Below, piece after piece: positions 24,238-34,324 of a stretch of DNA of 64,000 nt. Below the pieces are notes generated by a model. It worked only from the letters and a program-made list of their open reading frames with translations. It was not told the origin of the DNA and did no database searches. Made by a program: the position numbers and the translations under genes. Source of the stretch: Marinomonas sp. MED121 (GTDB taxonomy: Bacteria; Pseudomonadota; Gammaproteobacteria; Pseudomonadales; Marinomonadaceae); the NCBI RefSeq assembly GCF_000153025.1, contig NZ_CH672431.1:154256-218255 (forward strand), given 5' to 3'. Each line of letters begins with the position of its first letter. Positions within the stretch are counted from its first letter, which is position 1.

Positions 24238-26130
24238 CTAGCTCATTTTGAAAACTTCAACGGATTCATTAAGAGACGCAACACAGTCAGATACGCTAGA
24301 GGCAACTTCAGTATTGCTTCTTGAGTTATCAAAGGTTTTTCTTGCTAAATCATGAATACCTGTGACGTTTGCACTGATCTCACTCGCTACCTGTGTTTGT
24401 TGATCCGCCGCGGTCGCAATCTGTGTATTCATATCATTAATCACATTGACTGAACTGCGAATTGATTCTAAAGCACTCGTTGCTTGGGATGACTTAGATA
24501 AGGTTTGCTGTGCATTCTCACAACTTACTTGCATCAAATTTACCGAACTAGAAACAGCCCCTTGTAAACGAGTAATCATCTCCTGAATTTGACTGGTACT
24601 TTCTTGTGTACGGCTCGCTAAGCTTCTCACTTCGTCTGCAACAACGGCAAAACCTCGACCTTGTTCACCAGCACGGGCAGCCTCGATCGCTGCATTCAAA
24701 GCCAGCAGGTTAGTTTGCTCAGCAATATCTCGGATTACATTCAGGATATTACCAATACCAGCAGCTTCACTTTCTAGTTGTGTTACCACTTTTTGCGATT
24801 CTTCAATGCCCTCAACAAGTACTTCAATGCTGGTATTCATATCAGTCACAGTATTAATCCCATCGCTAGAATAGTCATTGGCAGAGGTGGTCGCTTTAGA
24901 CGCTTCAAGGGCGTTTTGCGCAACCTCTTTTACTGTATTCGTCATTTCGTACATGGCAGAAGAAGTATGTTCAAGACGCTTCATTTGCGACTCTGAACTT
25001 TCCATCACATTTGATGCTGATCCTAAAATGCGGCTTGAAGCATTATCAAGCTCAGTACTGGTTTGGTTGATCTTAGAGATGGTACTGCGCAGATTTTCTA
25101 CCATCACAAACACAGCAGCATACACCCCGGTTTCCTTACCTGTTGCTTTGTCTAGGTTGCTTAAATTGCCACCTGCAATTTGATTAACAATTTTTTCTAT
25201 TAACTTAGGTTCTCCACCAATTGGCAGATACATAATTTTGTTTATGAGGTAGTAAGCAATCACCAAACTAATCAGAATTAAAATGGCAGAAAGTATGAGG
25301 TTGAAGCTTAAATTTTGATTTGAAGCGGCATTGATATTACTCCAATCGTCCCATGCCCAAGTTGTCCAACCTAACAAGGCCATTTTTGATGCGACCACAA
25401 AGTATTCTTGCCCTTGGTATTCATAAGAATGACTGTGATTGTCATTTGAGTTTTGTAAATGGACTTTATAGCTAGGTAAAATACTTAATAGGTCTTCACC
25501 TAATAAGTCCGTATCTTTAGCTGCCAATACATAGCCATCAGCATTCGTGACATAAATTTGATTTTCAGGAGTTAAGCCTGCAATAAAGTTAGTTAGCTTG
25601 TTAATGGACAGATTGACACAAATAACGCCTATCACTTTACCATCGCGAATTATGGGTACACCTGCCGCCATAACAGCAAGCCCTTCTGAGCTCACATAAG
25701 GCTTGGTCAGTATGTTATCTTCCCCATTAAAAGCTCGTAAAAACCACTCTCGATTTTTCGTTTTCGCATTAAAATTAGGAACAAGGCCTTTAGAAGTGGT
25801 GGAATAAGTCAAACCGTCTGGGGTGGCAACATAGGCATTTAGCACATCTAACTCACCTATGATGGATCTAAGTGATTGCACTGCTTCACTAAAGTTTTCA
25901 TCTTGAGCCGTTAAATCTATTTCATTCGACATAACATGCAATACATCAAAAATTCTGCCCATTCGTTGTTCTATGGCACTACTGACTAAGAAAGATTGAG
26001 TATCTAATTTTTCTGTATAACCTGCGACTGAAGCTTGCTTAAACCCTAAGAAACTTGTGAGAGAAATGAAACTGATCATCGTGACAAAAAGCGCCCCGAT
26101 ACAATAAATAATTTTTGCTTTAGCTGTCAT
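24238..26130 (-). CDS. Methyl-accepting chemotaxis protein with periplasmic Cache domain
   Basis: 630 residues. TM1 (about 8-28), a periplasmic double Cache ligand domain (about 40-265; [49 protein letters not shown]), TM2 (about 275-298), a HAMP-like region and the MCP signalling domain with [20 protein letters not shown] at its tip. dCache receptors commonly bind amino acids or other small organic compounds; the ligand is not predictable here. The C-terminus (VFKMS) has no NWETF-type CheR tether. Single gene, followed at some distance by the acetyltransferase gene. Confidence 0.92.
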   Translation of the reverse strand: MTAKAKIIYCIGALFVTMISFISLTSFLGFKQASVAGYTEKLDTQSFLVSSAIEQRMGRIFDVLHVMSNEIDLTAQDENFSEAVQSLRSIIGELDVLNAYVATPDGLTYSTTSKGLVPNFNAKTKNREWFLRAFNGEDNILTKPYVSSEGLAVMAAGVPIIRDGKVIGVICVNLSINKLTNFIAGLTPENQIYVTNADGYVLAAKDTDLLGEDLLSILPSYKVHLQNSNDNHSHSYEYQGQEYFVVASKMALLGWTTWAWDDWSNINAASNQNLSFNLILSAILILISLVIAYYLINKIMYLPIGGEPKLIEKIVNQIAGGNLSNLDKATGKETGVYAAVFVMVENLRSTISKINQTSTELDNASSRILGSASNVMESSESQMKRLEHTSSAMYEMTNTVKEVAQNALEASKATTSANDYSSDGINTVTDMNTSIEVLVEGIEESQKVVTQLESEAAGIGNILNVIRDIAEQTNLLALNAAIEAARAGEQGRGFAVVADEVRSLASRTQESTSQIQEMITRLQGAVSSSVNLMQVSCENAQQTLSKSSQATSALESIRSSVNVINDMNTQIATAADQQTQVASEISANVTGIHDLARKTFDNSRSNTEVASSVSDCVASLNESVEVFKMS

Positions 26131-26417
26131 TCGAGTTGCCTATATTAGGTAGTTTAAATCGCAAAACCAAAAGTGAAACCGCATTCCAAAAAATGAAGAT
26201 AAATTAACTTGGATTCACTTAACAGCTTTTATCGCAAGAGAAATGTAAACTTTCTTATTAATGTGAATTTCTCTCCCCACTCATATAAAAATATTGAATA
26301 ATTGCTTTCACTAAGGGCACTTTTGTCTCAGTTATGACTCATAACTACAAATGCTTCTTTGTGAATCGGTATACTGGACTGACTTAAACTTTTATTTATA
26401 TTTAACGAGTAACACCC

Positions 26418-26969
26418 ATGCCTATATTTAAACCTTCCTCTTTTTCACGATTCTTCATTTGGCCTAGCCTCAGCTTATTAACGCTTGCCCTTACACCTGG
26501 ATACGCTCAAGTATTTGCACAAGCGGATTCGCCTATTGCCCCCAACGCAGAGATTACTTTACCTCTTGTACTAGAGGCCGCTAAGACAGGACAGGAAATG
26601 AGCCTAAAAGACTATGAAGGCCATACATTACTGGTCGATTTTTGGGCATCGTGGTGTGGCCCTTGTCGAGCCTCCTTCCCTTGGATGAATAAGATGCAGG
26701 CAAAATATAAGGATGAAAACTTTAAAGTGGTGGCAATTAATTTGGATGTCAGGCCTGAGCTAGCCTACGCCTTTTTAGAACAGATTCCCGCTGAGTTTGA
26801 TGTGTTATTGGATGAGAAAGCCGAGCTACCTGATGCCTATAATGTTATCGGTATGCCCACCAGCTATTTAATTGACAAAGAAGGCCGACTAAGGGCTCAA
26901 CATATTGGTTTCCATGACTCTAAACTTGATGAATATGAAGCAGGGATTAAAGCCTTATTGGCCGAATGA
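26418..26969 (+). CDS. TlpA/ResA-like periplasmic thioredoxin
   Basis: 183 residues. A signal peptide (about 1-30, ends near GYAQVFAQA) exports the protein. The thioredoxin fold carries the redox motif WASWCGPCRASFPW (CGPC) and the cis-Pro region VIGMPTSYLID. Such proteins reduce cytochrome c maturation partners or other periplasmic disulfides. Length is typical. A very good terminator follows at 27001-27037. No neighbouring cytochrome genes indicate the target. Confidence 0.9.
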   Translation: MPIFKPSSFSRFFIWPSLSLLTLALTPGYAQVFAQADSPIAPNAEITLPLVLEAAKTGQEMSLKDYEGHTLLVDFWASWCGPCRASFPWMNKMQAKYKDENFKVVAINLDVRPELAYAFLEQIPAEFDVLLDEKAELPDAYNVIGMPTSYLIDKEGRLRAQHIGFHDSKLDEYEAGIKALLAE

Positions 26970-27000
26970 GATAAAAGATAACAGGTGAAACACACGTATA

Positions 27001-27037
27001 AATACCGATATTAACTTCAATATCGGTATTTTTTTAA
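27001..27037 (+). terminator. Terminator after the TlpA-like gene
   Basis: Stem AATACCGATATT/AATATCGGTATT with loop AACTTC followed by T7. Confidence 0.92.
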
Positions 27038-27153
27038 CTAATTTAGACAAAATTGCTGGATTTTTAAACAAAATAGCCTAGTTATCGGCACGAACTGGTT
27101 GTTTTTTAGCCAGTTTGGTTCGATACTTAAAAAGTGTACCCTGAGGTCGTGTT

Positions 27154-27468
27154 ATGGAAATTAACTCTTCATCAAGTTCAATGAATCAATATTTCTCATC
27201 AAAAGCCCAAACGAATGAGAAAGTCGCCTATGGCATAGGGCAAGCAAATCGCGAAGATGTCACCCTGTCAGATAAAGCCAAGTACATGCAAATGCAAGAC
27301 AAGAACAATCAAGATGATCTTTCATTATTAGAAGGTAGTGAAGGCGAACAAGAAGCATCTGACGACGCGATTAGAGTAACCACCACCATAGGTAGAAATG
27401 CAGCGGCAGGTAACTATACCCGCGCTGAAGCGATGGAAATTTATCGCTCAATTCAAAACTTACTTTGA
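27154..27468 (+). CDS. Small disordered protein, FlgM-like in character
   Basis: 104 residues, no family assigned with confidence. The N-terminal 30 residues are Ser/Asn-rich, then EDVTLSDKAKYMQMQ, an acidic Asp/Glu/Gln middle (about 50-72) and a C-terminal helix pair IRVTTTIGRNAAAGNYTRAE then AMEIYRSIQNLL. The V-x-L-S-D-x-A element and a short C-terminal A-A-G-x-Y-x-x-x-A helix resemble the flagellar anti-sigma factor FlgM, but no flagellar genes are close and the match is weak. GAGG lies before the ATG. A 10-bp hairpin follows. Function is left open. Confidence 0.6.
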   Translation: MEINSSSSSMNQYFSSKAQTNEKVAYGIGQANREDVTLSDKAKYMQMQDKNNQDDLSLLEGSEGEQEASDDAIRVTTTIGRNAAAGNYTRAEAMEIYRSIQNLL

Positions 27469-27488
27469 TTATTGAAAAGCCAATAAAA

Positions 27489-27515
27489 GTGATCTTATTT
27501 GACGTATAAGATCAC
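27489..27515. terminator. Hairpin between convergent genes
   Basis: Perfect 10-bp stem GTGATCTTAT/ATAAGATCAC between the 27154-27468 gene and ubiK. T-runs are weak on both sides. Confidence 0.55.
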
Positions 27516-27526
27516 TCTTACATTTG

Positions 27527-27775
27527 TTATTTATCCTGCAGTTGTTGTTCTAGCTTCTGCATTCTTTCTTCCAGTTCAATCACACGCTCACGGTATTTAG
27601 CTAACATCGCAGCTTGCACATCAAAATCTTCACGTGAAACCAGATCCATCTTATCCAATGTCGATTTAGCCAATTGCTGTACTTGAGCTTGAATCTCTTT
27701 ACTAGGAAGCTTACTTAACTGCGCAGCAGTCTCACCTAAAGTGTTGCCCATTTGTTTAATAAAATCATCAATCAT
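27527..27775 (-). CDS. ubiK: UbiK, ubiquinone biosynthesis accessory factor
   Basis: 82-residue protein of the UbiK/YqiC (BMFP) family that assists the aerobic ubiquinone-making complex together with UbiJ. MIDDFIKQMGNTLGETAAQL and VSREDFDVQAAMLAKYRERV are characteristic, and the C-terminal part ELEERMQKLEQQLQDK forms a coiled coil that trimerises. Divergent from glnK, a frequent arrangement in gammaproteobacteria. AGGAGA lies just upstream of the ATG. Confidence 0.92.
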   Translation of the reverse strand: MIDDFIKQMGNTLGETAAQLSKLPSKEIQAQVQQLAKSTLDKMDLVSREDFDVQAAMLAKYRERVIELEERMQKLEQQLQDK

Positions 27776-28550
<775 letters not shown>

Positions 28551-28601
28551 GCCAAGACAGTATCTCTAGCAGTCATATATTAGCCTTTAGGGGGGCGAAT
28601 C

Positions 28602-29867
28602 ATGCAAGATCAAATATTTCATTTACAATATGCCATGGACACTTTTTACTTCCTAGTGTGTGGCGCACTCGTTATGTGGATGGCAGCAGGCTTTTCCATG
28701 TTAGAAGCCGGCCTAGTCCGTTCTAAAAATACCACTGAAATTCTGACAAAAAACGTCGCGTTATTTGCCATTTCTTGCATCATGTATCTCGTTTGCGGTT
28801 ATGCCATCATGTATGACGGTGCAACCTTTTTATCAGGTATTCAAAATGTTGATGTTACTAGCACATTAGGAGATTACGCTGGCCGTGAAGGCGGTTTTGA
28901 GGGCGGCTCTATCTACTCAGGTGCGTCTGACTTCTTCTTCCAAGTTGTTTTTGTCGCAACTGCAATGTCTATCGTTTCCGGCGCTGTTGCTGAACGTATG
29001 AAACTATGGGCTTTCCTAGCGTTTGCAGTCGTCATGACAGGGGTTATCTATCCTATGGAAGGTAGCTGGACATGGGGCGGTGCTTCTGTTTTCGGTCTAT
29101 TTAACCTTGGCGATATCGGTTTCACTGACTTTGCAGGTTCAGGTATTGTTCACATGGCAGGTGCTGCAGCCGCACTCGCTGGTGTCTTAGTACTAGGTGC
29201 TCGTAAAGGCAAATACGGACCTAAAGGTGAAGTACGTGCGATTCCAGGTGCTAACCTACCACTAGCAACTTTAGGTACTTTCATCCTATGGATGGGTTGG
29301 TTCGGCTTTAACGGTGGTTCTGTGCTTAAGCTTGGTGATATTGCCAGCGCTAACTCAGTTGCCATGGTTTTCCTTAATACCAACACAGCCGCTGCTGGTG
29401 GTGCTATTGCCGCTATGTTGCTAGCACGTATTCTATTCGGTAAAGCTGACTTAACCATGCTATTAAACGGTGCGCTTGCTGGCCTAGTTGCTATCACAGC
29501 TGGCCCAGACACACCATCTGCACTGGGCGCGACATTAATTGGTGCTGTCGGTGGCCTAATCGTAGTGGTTTCTATCCTAGCTTTAGATAAGTTAAAAATT
29601 GATGATCCAGTGGGTGCTATCTCAGTTCACGGTGTTGCAGGTCTTTGGGGTCTTCTAGCAGTTCCTCTTACTAACGACGGCGTAACCTTTGGCGCTCAGT
29701 TGATTGGTGCACTTACCATCTTCACTTGGGTATTTGTAACTAGCCTAGTAGTTTGGCTTATCATCAAAGCGGTTATGGGCATCCGAGTAACCGAAGAAGA
29801 AGAATACGAAGGTGTCGACCTTTCTGAATGTGGTATGGAAGCTTATCCAGAGTTCAACAAGAGCTAA
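28602..29867 (+). CDS. amtB: AmtB, ammonium transporter
   Basis: 421 residues with 11 membrane segments. Diagnostic pieces are MWMAAGFSMLEAGLVRSKN near the N-terminus, GAVAERMKLWAF, the pore region GIVHMAGAAAALAGVLVLG and the late pore His region DDPVGAISVHGVAGLWGLL. The twin pore His residues (in SGIVHM and SVHGV) are present. It conducts ammonia/ammonium through the inner membrane and is gated by GlnK encoded just upstream. There is no long cleavable signal peptide. GGGGGCG precedes the ATG. Confidence 0.96.
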   Translation: MQDQIFHLQYAMDTFYFLVCGALVMWMAAGFSMLEAGLVRSKNTTEILTKNVALFAISCIMYLVCGYAIMYDGATFLSGIQNVDVTSTLGDYAGREGGFEGGSIYSGASDFFFQVVFVATAMSIVSGAVAERMKLWAFLAFAVVMTGVIYPMEGSWTWGGASVFGLFNLGDIGFTDFAGSGIVHMAGAAAALAGVLVLGARKGKYGPKGEVRAIPGANLPLATLGTFILWMGWFGFNGGSVLKLGDIASANSVAMVFLNTNTAAAGGAIAAMLLARILFGKADLTMLLNGALAGLVAITAGPDTPSALGATLIGAVGGLIVVVSILALDKLKIDDPVGAISVHGVAGLWGLLAVPLTNDGVTFGAQLIGALTIFTWVFVTSLVVWLIIKAVMGIRVTEEEEYEGVDLSECGMEAYPEFNKS

Positions 29868-29891
29868 GCTAATCCCCCACACTATCACTAC

Positions 29892-29928
29892 TTGTACCTA
29901 GTTCTTGGGGCTCCCCCTCTAGGTACAA
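29892..29928. terminator. Strong stem-loop after amtB
   Basis: TTGTACCTAG/CTAGGTACAA with an inner GGGG/CCCC stem. No T-run follows; the second hairpin at 29941 has one, so the two may act as a tandem terminator. Confidence 0.5.
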
Positions 29929-29940
29929 AGCAATACCCAG

Positions 29941-29975
29941 TAAAAGCCCAGCTCACAGGGCGGGCTTTTACTTCT
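29941..29975 (+). terminator. Terminator between amtB and urtA
   Basis: Stem TAAAAGCCC/GGGCTTTTA with a 12-base loop, followed by CTTCTCTTCT. Confidence 0.7.
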
Positions 29976-30035
29976 CTTCTATAAGTTTTACAGCGTGATT
30001 ATTAATTTTCTTTAATTACAGAGGACGTGTTACTT

Positions 30036-31319
30036 ATGCAACTCAAAAAGCTTATCGCAAGCCTTACGTTAGTCAGCGCCAGTCTTGTTTCTATTCATGC
30101 TCTTGCCAGTGAGACCATCAAAGTGGGTGTACTTCACTCCTTATCCGGCACCATGGCAATCAGTGAAACCACCCTTAAAGATACGGTTCTTATGATGGTG
30201 GAAGAGCAAAACAAAAAAGGCGGCCTACTGGGTAAAGAGTTAGAAGCCGTCGTGGTTGACCCCGCATCTAACTGGCCCTTGTTTGCCGAAAAAGCCCGTG
30301 AGCTTCTGACCGAAGCTGAGGTTGATGTGATTTTTGGGGGTTGGACATCTGTTTCACGTAAATCTGTCCTGCCTGTCATTGAAGAATTAAATGGATTGAT
30401 GTTTTACCCAGTTCAATACGAGGGTGAAGAGTCATCGAAAAATGTGTTTTACACAGGCGCTTCACCGAATCAGCAGGCGATTCCGGCGGTTAACTACCTG
30501 AAAGACGATTTAGACGTTGAGCGTTGGGTGTTAGCAGGCACAGATTATGTTTATCCAAGAACAACAAACAAAATCCTAGAGGCCTATTTAACTAGCCTTG
30601 GGGTTGCCAAAGAAGACATCATGATCAACTACACTCCATTTGGTCATTCTGATTGGCAATCAATCGTATCGGATATTAAAAAGTTTGGTAGCCAAGGTAA
30701 GAAAACGGCAGTGGTGTCTACGATTAATGGCGATGCCAACCTACCTTTCTATAAAGAGCTAGGTAATCAGGGCATTAACTCTGAAGACATTCCCGTAGTG
30801 GCATTTTCAGTGGGCGAAGAAGAGCTTTCTGGCTTAGATACCACTCCATTAGTAGGCCATTTGGCGGCATGGAATTACTTCCAAAGTGTTGAAACAGATT
30901 CTAACGATGAGTTCATTGAACTTTGGCGTGCGTTTACCAAGAACCCTGAGCGTGTGACCAATGACCCCATGGAAGCCACTTATATTGGCTTTAAAATGTG
31001 GGTAAATGCCGTACAAAAAGCGGGCACGACTGACGTTGATGCCGTTGAACAAGCCATGATAGGGCAAGAAGCAAGCAACCTCACAGGTGGCACAGCCCTC
31101 ATGAATAAAAACCATCACTTAAGCAAGCCTGTCTTAATCGGTGAAATTCAAGATGATGGTCAATTTGAGGTTGTTTGGGAGACAGAAAGTACCGTTGCAG
31201 GGGATGCATGGTCTGACTTTCTTCCTGGCTCTAAAGACCTCATATCCGATTGGACTGCACCTGTAAAATGCGGCAATTACAACACGCAAACCAAGGTGTG
31301 TTCTGGCCAGAAATTTTAA
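30036..31319 (+). CDS. urtA: UrtA, urea ABC transporter substrate-binding protein
   Basis: 427 residues; periplasmic binding protein of the urea uptake system. A signal peptide (about 1-24, SLVSIHALAS) is followed by ETIKVGVLHSLSGTMAISET, the branched-chain amino-acid-binding fold. Urea-specific features include FYPVQYEGEESSKNVFYTGA and the C-terminal region ending in NYNTQTKVCSGQKF. GAGGA lies 10 bases before the ATG at 30036; a GTG at 30027 is too close to that site. First gene of urtABCDE. The nearby glnK-amtB points to nitrogen-limited expression, although no sigma-54 promoter was found directly before it. Confidence 0.95.
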   Translation: MQLKKLIASLTLVSASLVSIHALASETIKVGVLHSLSGTMAISETTLKDTVLMMVEEQNKKGGLLGKELEAVVVDPASNWPLFAEKARELLTEAEVDVIFGGWTSVSRKSVLPVIEELNGLMFYPVQYEGEESSKNVFYTGASPNQQAIPAVNYLKDDLDVERWVLAGTDYVYPRTTNKILEAYLTSLGVAKEDIMINYTPFGHSDWQSIVSDIKKFGSQGKKTAVVSTINGDANLPFYKELGNQGINSEDIPVVAFSVGEEELSGLDTTPLVGHLAAWNYFQSVETDSNDEFIELWRAFTKNPERVTNDPMEATYIGFKMWVNAVQKAGTTDVDAVEQAMIGQEASNLTGGTALMNKNHHLSKPVLIGEIQDDGQFEVVWETESTVAGDAWSDFLPGSKDLISDWTAPVKCGNYNTQTKVCSGQKF

Positions 31320-31382
31320 TCATATCAGCGTTGTAGCCATACAGAGGGGCGTTTGGTCCAGCACTCGTCCTTCTGTTTTTAA

Positions 31383-31478
31383 CCGCAACCAGCTAAGTCA
31401 TTAGCATAGAAAAAAACCCACCGTACTGAGCCTTAACAAGGCATACATCAGTATTTCTTTTTCTTGGTTGCGGCCTTT
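31383..31478 (+). terminator. Possible attenuator between urtA and urtB
   Basis: CCGCAACCA (31383-31391) can pair with TGGTTGCGG (31465-31473), and CCTTTTT follows directly. The 73-nt loop is long, so it would be a weak terminator. A partial stop here would explain how the binding protein is made in excess over the permease. Confidence 0.35.
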
Positions 31479-31511
31479 TTAATAACTTCACTTTTTCAAG
31501 GGAGTGATTTT

Positions 31512-33140
31512 TTGAAGCCTATTATCACGCTAATTTATTGCTTTTTAGTCAGCTTAAGCACTGGTCTAATGGCAAATGATTTAGCCAATAACCCAACCTC
31601 ACTTAACCCACAAACAAGCAATGAATTACGACTTGCGCTAACCCAAGTCAAACTTAAGGCCATGCCACCTCTGTTAATGCAAATTAAGCAATTAGAAGAG
31701 CAACAAGCCTTACCTCTATTTAAAACCTTACTGGCTGGCAGGCTTTATTATGTCAAAGCAGACAAGCGTTTAATTCAGATGCAAAAAAAGGGTAAAGAAA
31801 GACATTATTTTAGCTTAGAAACAGATCAGCCACTGAGTGAACTTAGCAAAAATCAGGTCAAAAAAGTTAAGCTTAACAATGCGGTTCGACGCTTACTTAA
31901 ATCAACCATTGCCGAGCTTGAATTAAACCATCCTGATCCTGAATTACGCCAAGCTGCCATCGAAAGCTTACTGAAGAATTTGGATAGCAAGTTAATCGCA
32001 CAACTTGAACAAAGACGGTCCCTTGAGACACAAGAAAAAATACGCGAACTGATTCAAGTGGCTTTAAATTTGTTTCAATTAAAAACGAATCCAAGCCCAG
32101 CAAAACAAATTGAAGCCATAGAAAAACTTGCGGACAGGCTAGAGATTCCCGTTAAAAATCAGCTTACTCAAGTTGCTGAAAACAGTATTCACCCAGAAGT
32201 TAAACAAGCCGCAATTAGGGCGTTAACTAAGATAGAGCATGCGACAAACCGCTACGCCCTTGTGGATCAGCTATTTTTTGGCTTAAGCCTAGGCTCTGTT
32301 CTTTTACTTGCCTCTATCGGTCTTGCCATCACCTTTGGTGTCATGGGAGTGATCAACATGGCCCACGGGGAAATGATCATGCTCGGGGCTTACACCACCT
32401 ATGTGGTGCAGTTACTCATGCCAAACCATATCGATTATTCACTTTGGGTCGCCATCCCAGCGGCCTTCATGGTGTCTGGTTTAATGGGAGTCATTATCGA
32501 AAGAGGGGTAATTCGTCATTTGCATGGCCGCCCTCTTGAAACCCTTCTGGCCACCTTTGGTATCAGTCTTATCTTGCAACAGCTAGTCCGTTCGGTTTTT
32601 AGTCCACTTAACCGCCAAGTCTTCAGCCCAAGTTGGATGACAGGATCATTAGAGATTAATCCCGTTTTATCTCTCACTTTGAACCGCTTATACATACTCG
32701 CGTTTGCCTTAATAGTCTTCTTTGCCCTACTCACCTTATTACGTAAAACCTCATTAGGTTTGAATGTGAGAGCCGTTTCTCAAAATCGTAATATGGCCAA
32801 AGCCATGGGAGTGAAGACTGGCTGGGTAGATGCCATGACCTTTGGTTTAGGCTCAGGTATTGCCGGTATTGCCGGTGTCGCTTTATCTCAGCTCACTAAC
32901 GTCGGTCCAAATCTGGGCCAAGCCTACATCATAGATTCTTTTATGGTGGTGGTATTTGGGGGTGTTGGAAACCTCTTTGGCACCCTAGTTGCGGCCTTCT
33001 CTTTAGGCATCGCGACCAAGTTCTTAGAGCCAATGACAGGGGCAGTTTTAGCCGCCATTATTGTCTTAGTCTTTATCATCCTCTTTATTCAAAAGCGCCC
33101 TAAAGGCCTCTTTCCTCAAAAAGGGAGAGCAGCAGAATGA
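31512..33140 (+). CDS. urtB: UrtB, urea ABC transporter permease
   Basis: 542 residues. A signal peptide and an extracytoplasmic helical domain of about 250 residues (lysine/leucine-rich, with HEAT-like PDPELRQAAIESLL) precede a LivH-type permease domain (about 265-540) with GLAITFGVMGVINMAHGEMI and the FGGVGNLFGTL region. The long N-terminal domain is normal for UrtB. The best start is TTG at 31512, with AAGGGAG 5-6 bases upstream and followed by a good signal peptide (MKPIITLIYCFLVSLS); the longer frame from 31464 has no ribosome site. It overlaps urtC by ATGA. Confidence 0.93.
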   Translation: MKPIITLIYCFLVSLSTGLMANDLANNPTSLNPQTSNELRLALTQVKLKAMPPLLMQIKQLEEQQALPLFKTLLAGRLYYVKADKRLIQMQKKGKERHYFSLETDQPLSELSKNQVKKVKLNNAVRRLLKSTIAELELNHPDPELRQAAIESLLKNLDSKLIAQLEQRRSLETQEKIRELIQVALNLFQLKTNPSPAKQIEAIEKLADRLEIPVKNQLTQVAENSIHPEVKQAAIRALTKIEHATNRYALVDQLFFGLSLGSVLLLASIGLAITFGVMGVINMAHGEMIMLGAYTTYVVQLLMPNHIDYSLWVAIPAAFMVSGLMGVIIERGVIRHLHGRPLETLLATFGISLILQQLVRSVFSPLNRQVFSPSWMTGSLEINPVLSLTLNRLYILAFALIVFFALLTLLRKTSLGLNVRAVSQNRNMAKAMGVKTGWVDAMTFGLGSGIAGIAGVALSQLTNVGPNLGQAYIIDSFMVVVFGGVGNLFGTLVAAFSLGIATKFLEPMTGAVLAAIIVLVFIILFIQKRPKGLFPQKGRAAE

Positions 33141-34324
33141 CATTCATGAATACTTTATTTGGACAAGGGAGAAATGGCTTACAATCTCGTCAACAAGCAG
33201 GTCAAAAAACCTTGCCCTTTGTTGCCATCCTTGTGATCAGCACCTTGTTGGCCTGTGCATCTAACTTACTATTAACAGAAGACTCTCCCCTGTATGTGAG
33301 TACTTACACAATTACACTTTTAGGGAAATATTTATGCTATGCCATGTTGGCTTTAGCGGTGGATATTATCTGGGGATATTGTGGCATTTTAAGCCTAGGT
33401 CACGGGGCCTTTTTTGCACTTGGGGGCTATGCCATGGGCATGTATTTAATGCGCCAAATTGGTGATCGTGGGGTTTATGGTGACCCTGTTTTACCCGACT
33501 TTATGGTTTTTCTCGATTGGAAAAGTTTGCCTTGGTTTTGGCAAGGTATGGATCAGTTTTGGTTTGCCATCTTAATGGCGGTTGTCATTCCTGGGTTATT
33601 GGCTTTTATCTTTGGTTGGTTGGCCTTTCGCTCTAGAGTGACGGGCGTGTATTTATCCATTATGACCCAAGCGCTGACCTATGCTTTGTTGTTGGCTTTT
33701 TTTAGAAATGAAATGGGCTTTGGTGGTAACAATGGCTTAACGGACTTTAAAGAGATTTTAGGCTTTGATTTACAAGCGGATGCAACCCGCGTGTCTCTCT
33801 TTGCCATTACGGCGTTTTTGTTAGCCGTTATTTTTATCATTAGCCAATATTTAATGAACTCGCGAATGGGTAAAGTCATTTTAGCCATACGAGACGGAGA
33901 AAGTCGTGCTCGATTTATGGGCTATCATACTGAGCGCTACAAGGTCTGGTTATTCGTCTATTCAGCCATTATTGCAGGCATTGCTGGGGCTCTTTATGTA
34001 CCCCAAGTTGGCATTATCAACCCGGGAGAGTTCTCGCCAATAAACTCAATCGAGATAGTGATTTGGGTGGCTGTCGGCGGCCGAGGTACCTTGATTGGCG
34101 CGATTATTGGTGCCCTTATTATCAACTATGCCAAAACCCGTTTTACCGCCCTCTTTCCTGAAGCTTGGCTCTTTGCATTAGGTGGTTTGTTTGTCCTAGT
34201 GACCCTGTACCTGCCAAAAGGACTCATGGGGCTATGGGAGACACTCCAAACAAAACTCAACAAAGCAGCACCAGAAGCAGAAATAGAGCCAAAGGATGAA
34301 ATAAAAACAGGAGTGTCATCATGA
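33137..34324 (+). CDS. urtC: UrtC, urea ABC transporter permease
   Basis: 395-residue LivM-type inner-membrane permease with about 10 membrane segments. Conserved parts are ILSLGHGAFFALGGYAMGMY, GNNGLTDFKEILGF and GRGTLIGAIIGALIINYAKT. It forms the channel with UrtB. The N-terminus has an extra about 20 cytoplasmic residues. It overlaps urtB (ATGA) and urtD by 4 bases, showing translational coupling. Confidence 0.95.
   Translation: MTFMNTLFGQGRNGLQSRQQAGQKTLPFVAILVISTLLACASNLLLTEDSPLYVSTYTITLLGKYLCYAMLALAVDIIWGYCGILSLGHGAFFALGGYAMGMYLMRQIGDRGVYGDPVLPDFMVFLDWKSLPWFWQGMDQFWFAILMAVVIPGLLAFIFGWLAFRSRVTGVYLSIMTQALTYALLLAFFRNEMGFGGNNGLTDFKEILGFDLQADATRVSLFAITAFLLAVIFIISQYLMNSRMGKVILAIRDGESRARFMGYHTERYKVWLFVYSAIIAGIAGALYVPQVGIINPGEFSPINSIEIVIWVAVGGRGTLIGAIIGALIINYAKTRFTALFPEAWLFALGGLFVLVTLYLPKGLMGLWETLQTKLNKAAPEAEIEPKDEIKTGVSS

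Noticed and set aside
29892..29928. TTGTACCTAG hairpin considered as another MerR operator
   Set aside because: The right half differs (CCTAG, not CAAGT), there is no 32-bp partner, and the stem suits an RNA hairpin after amtB.
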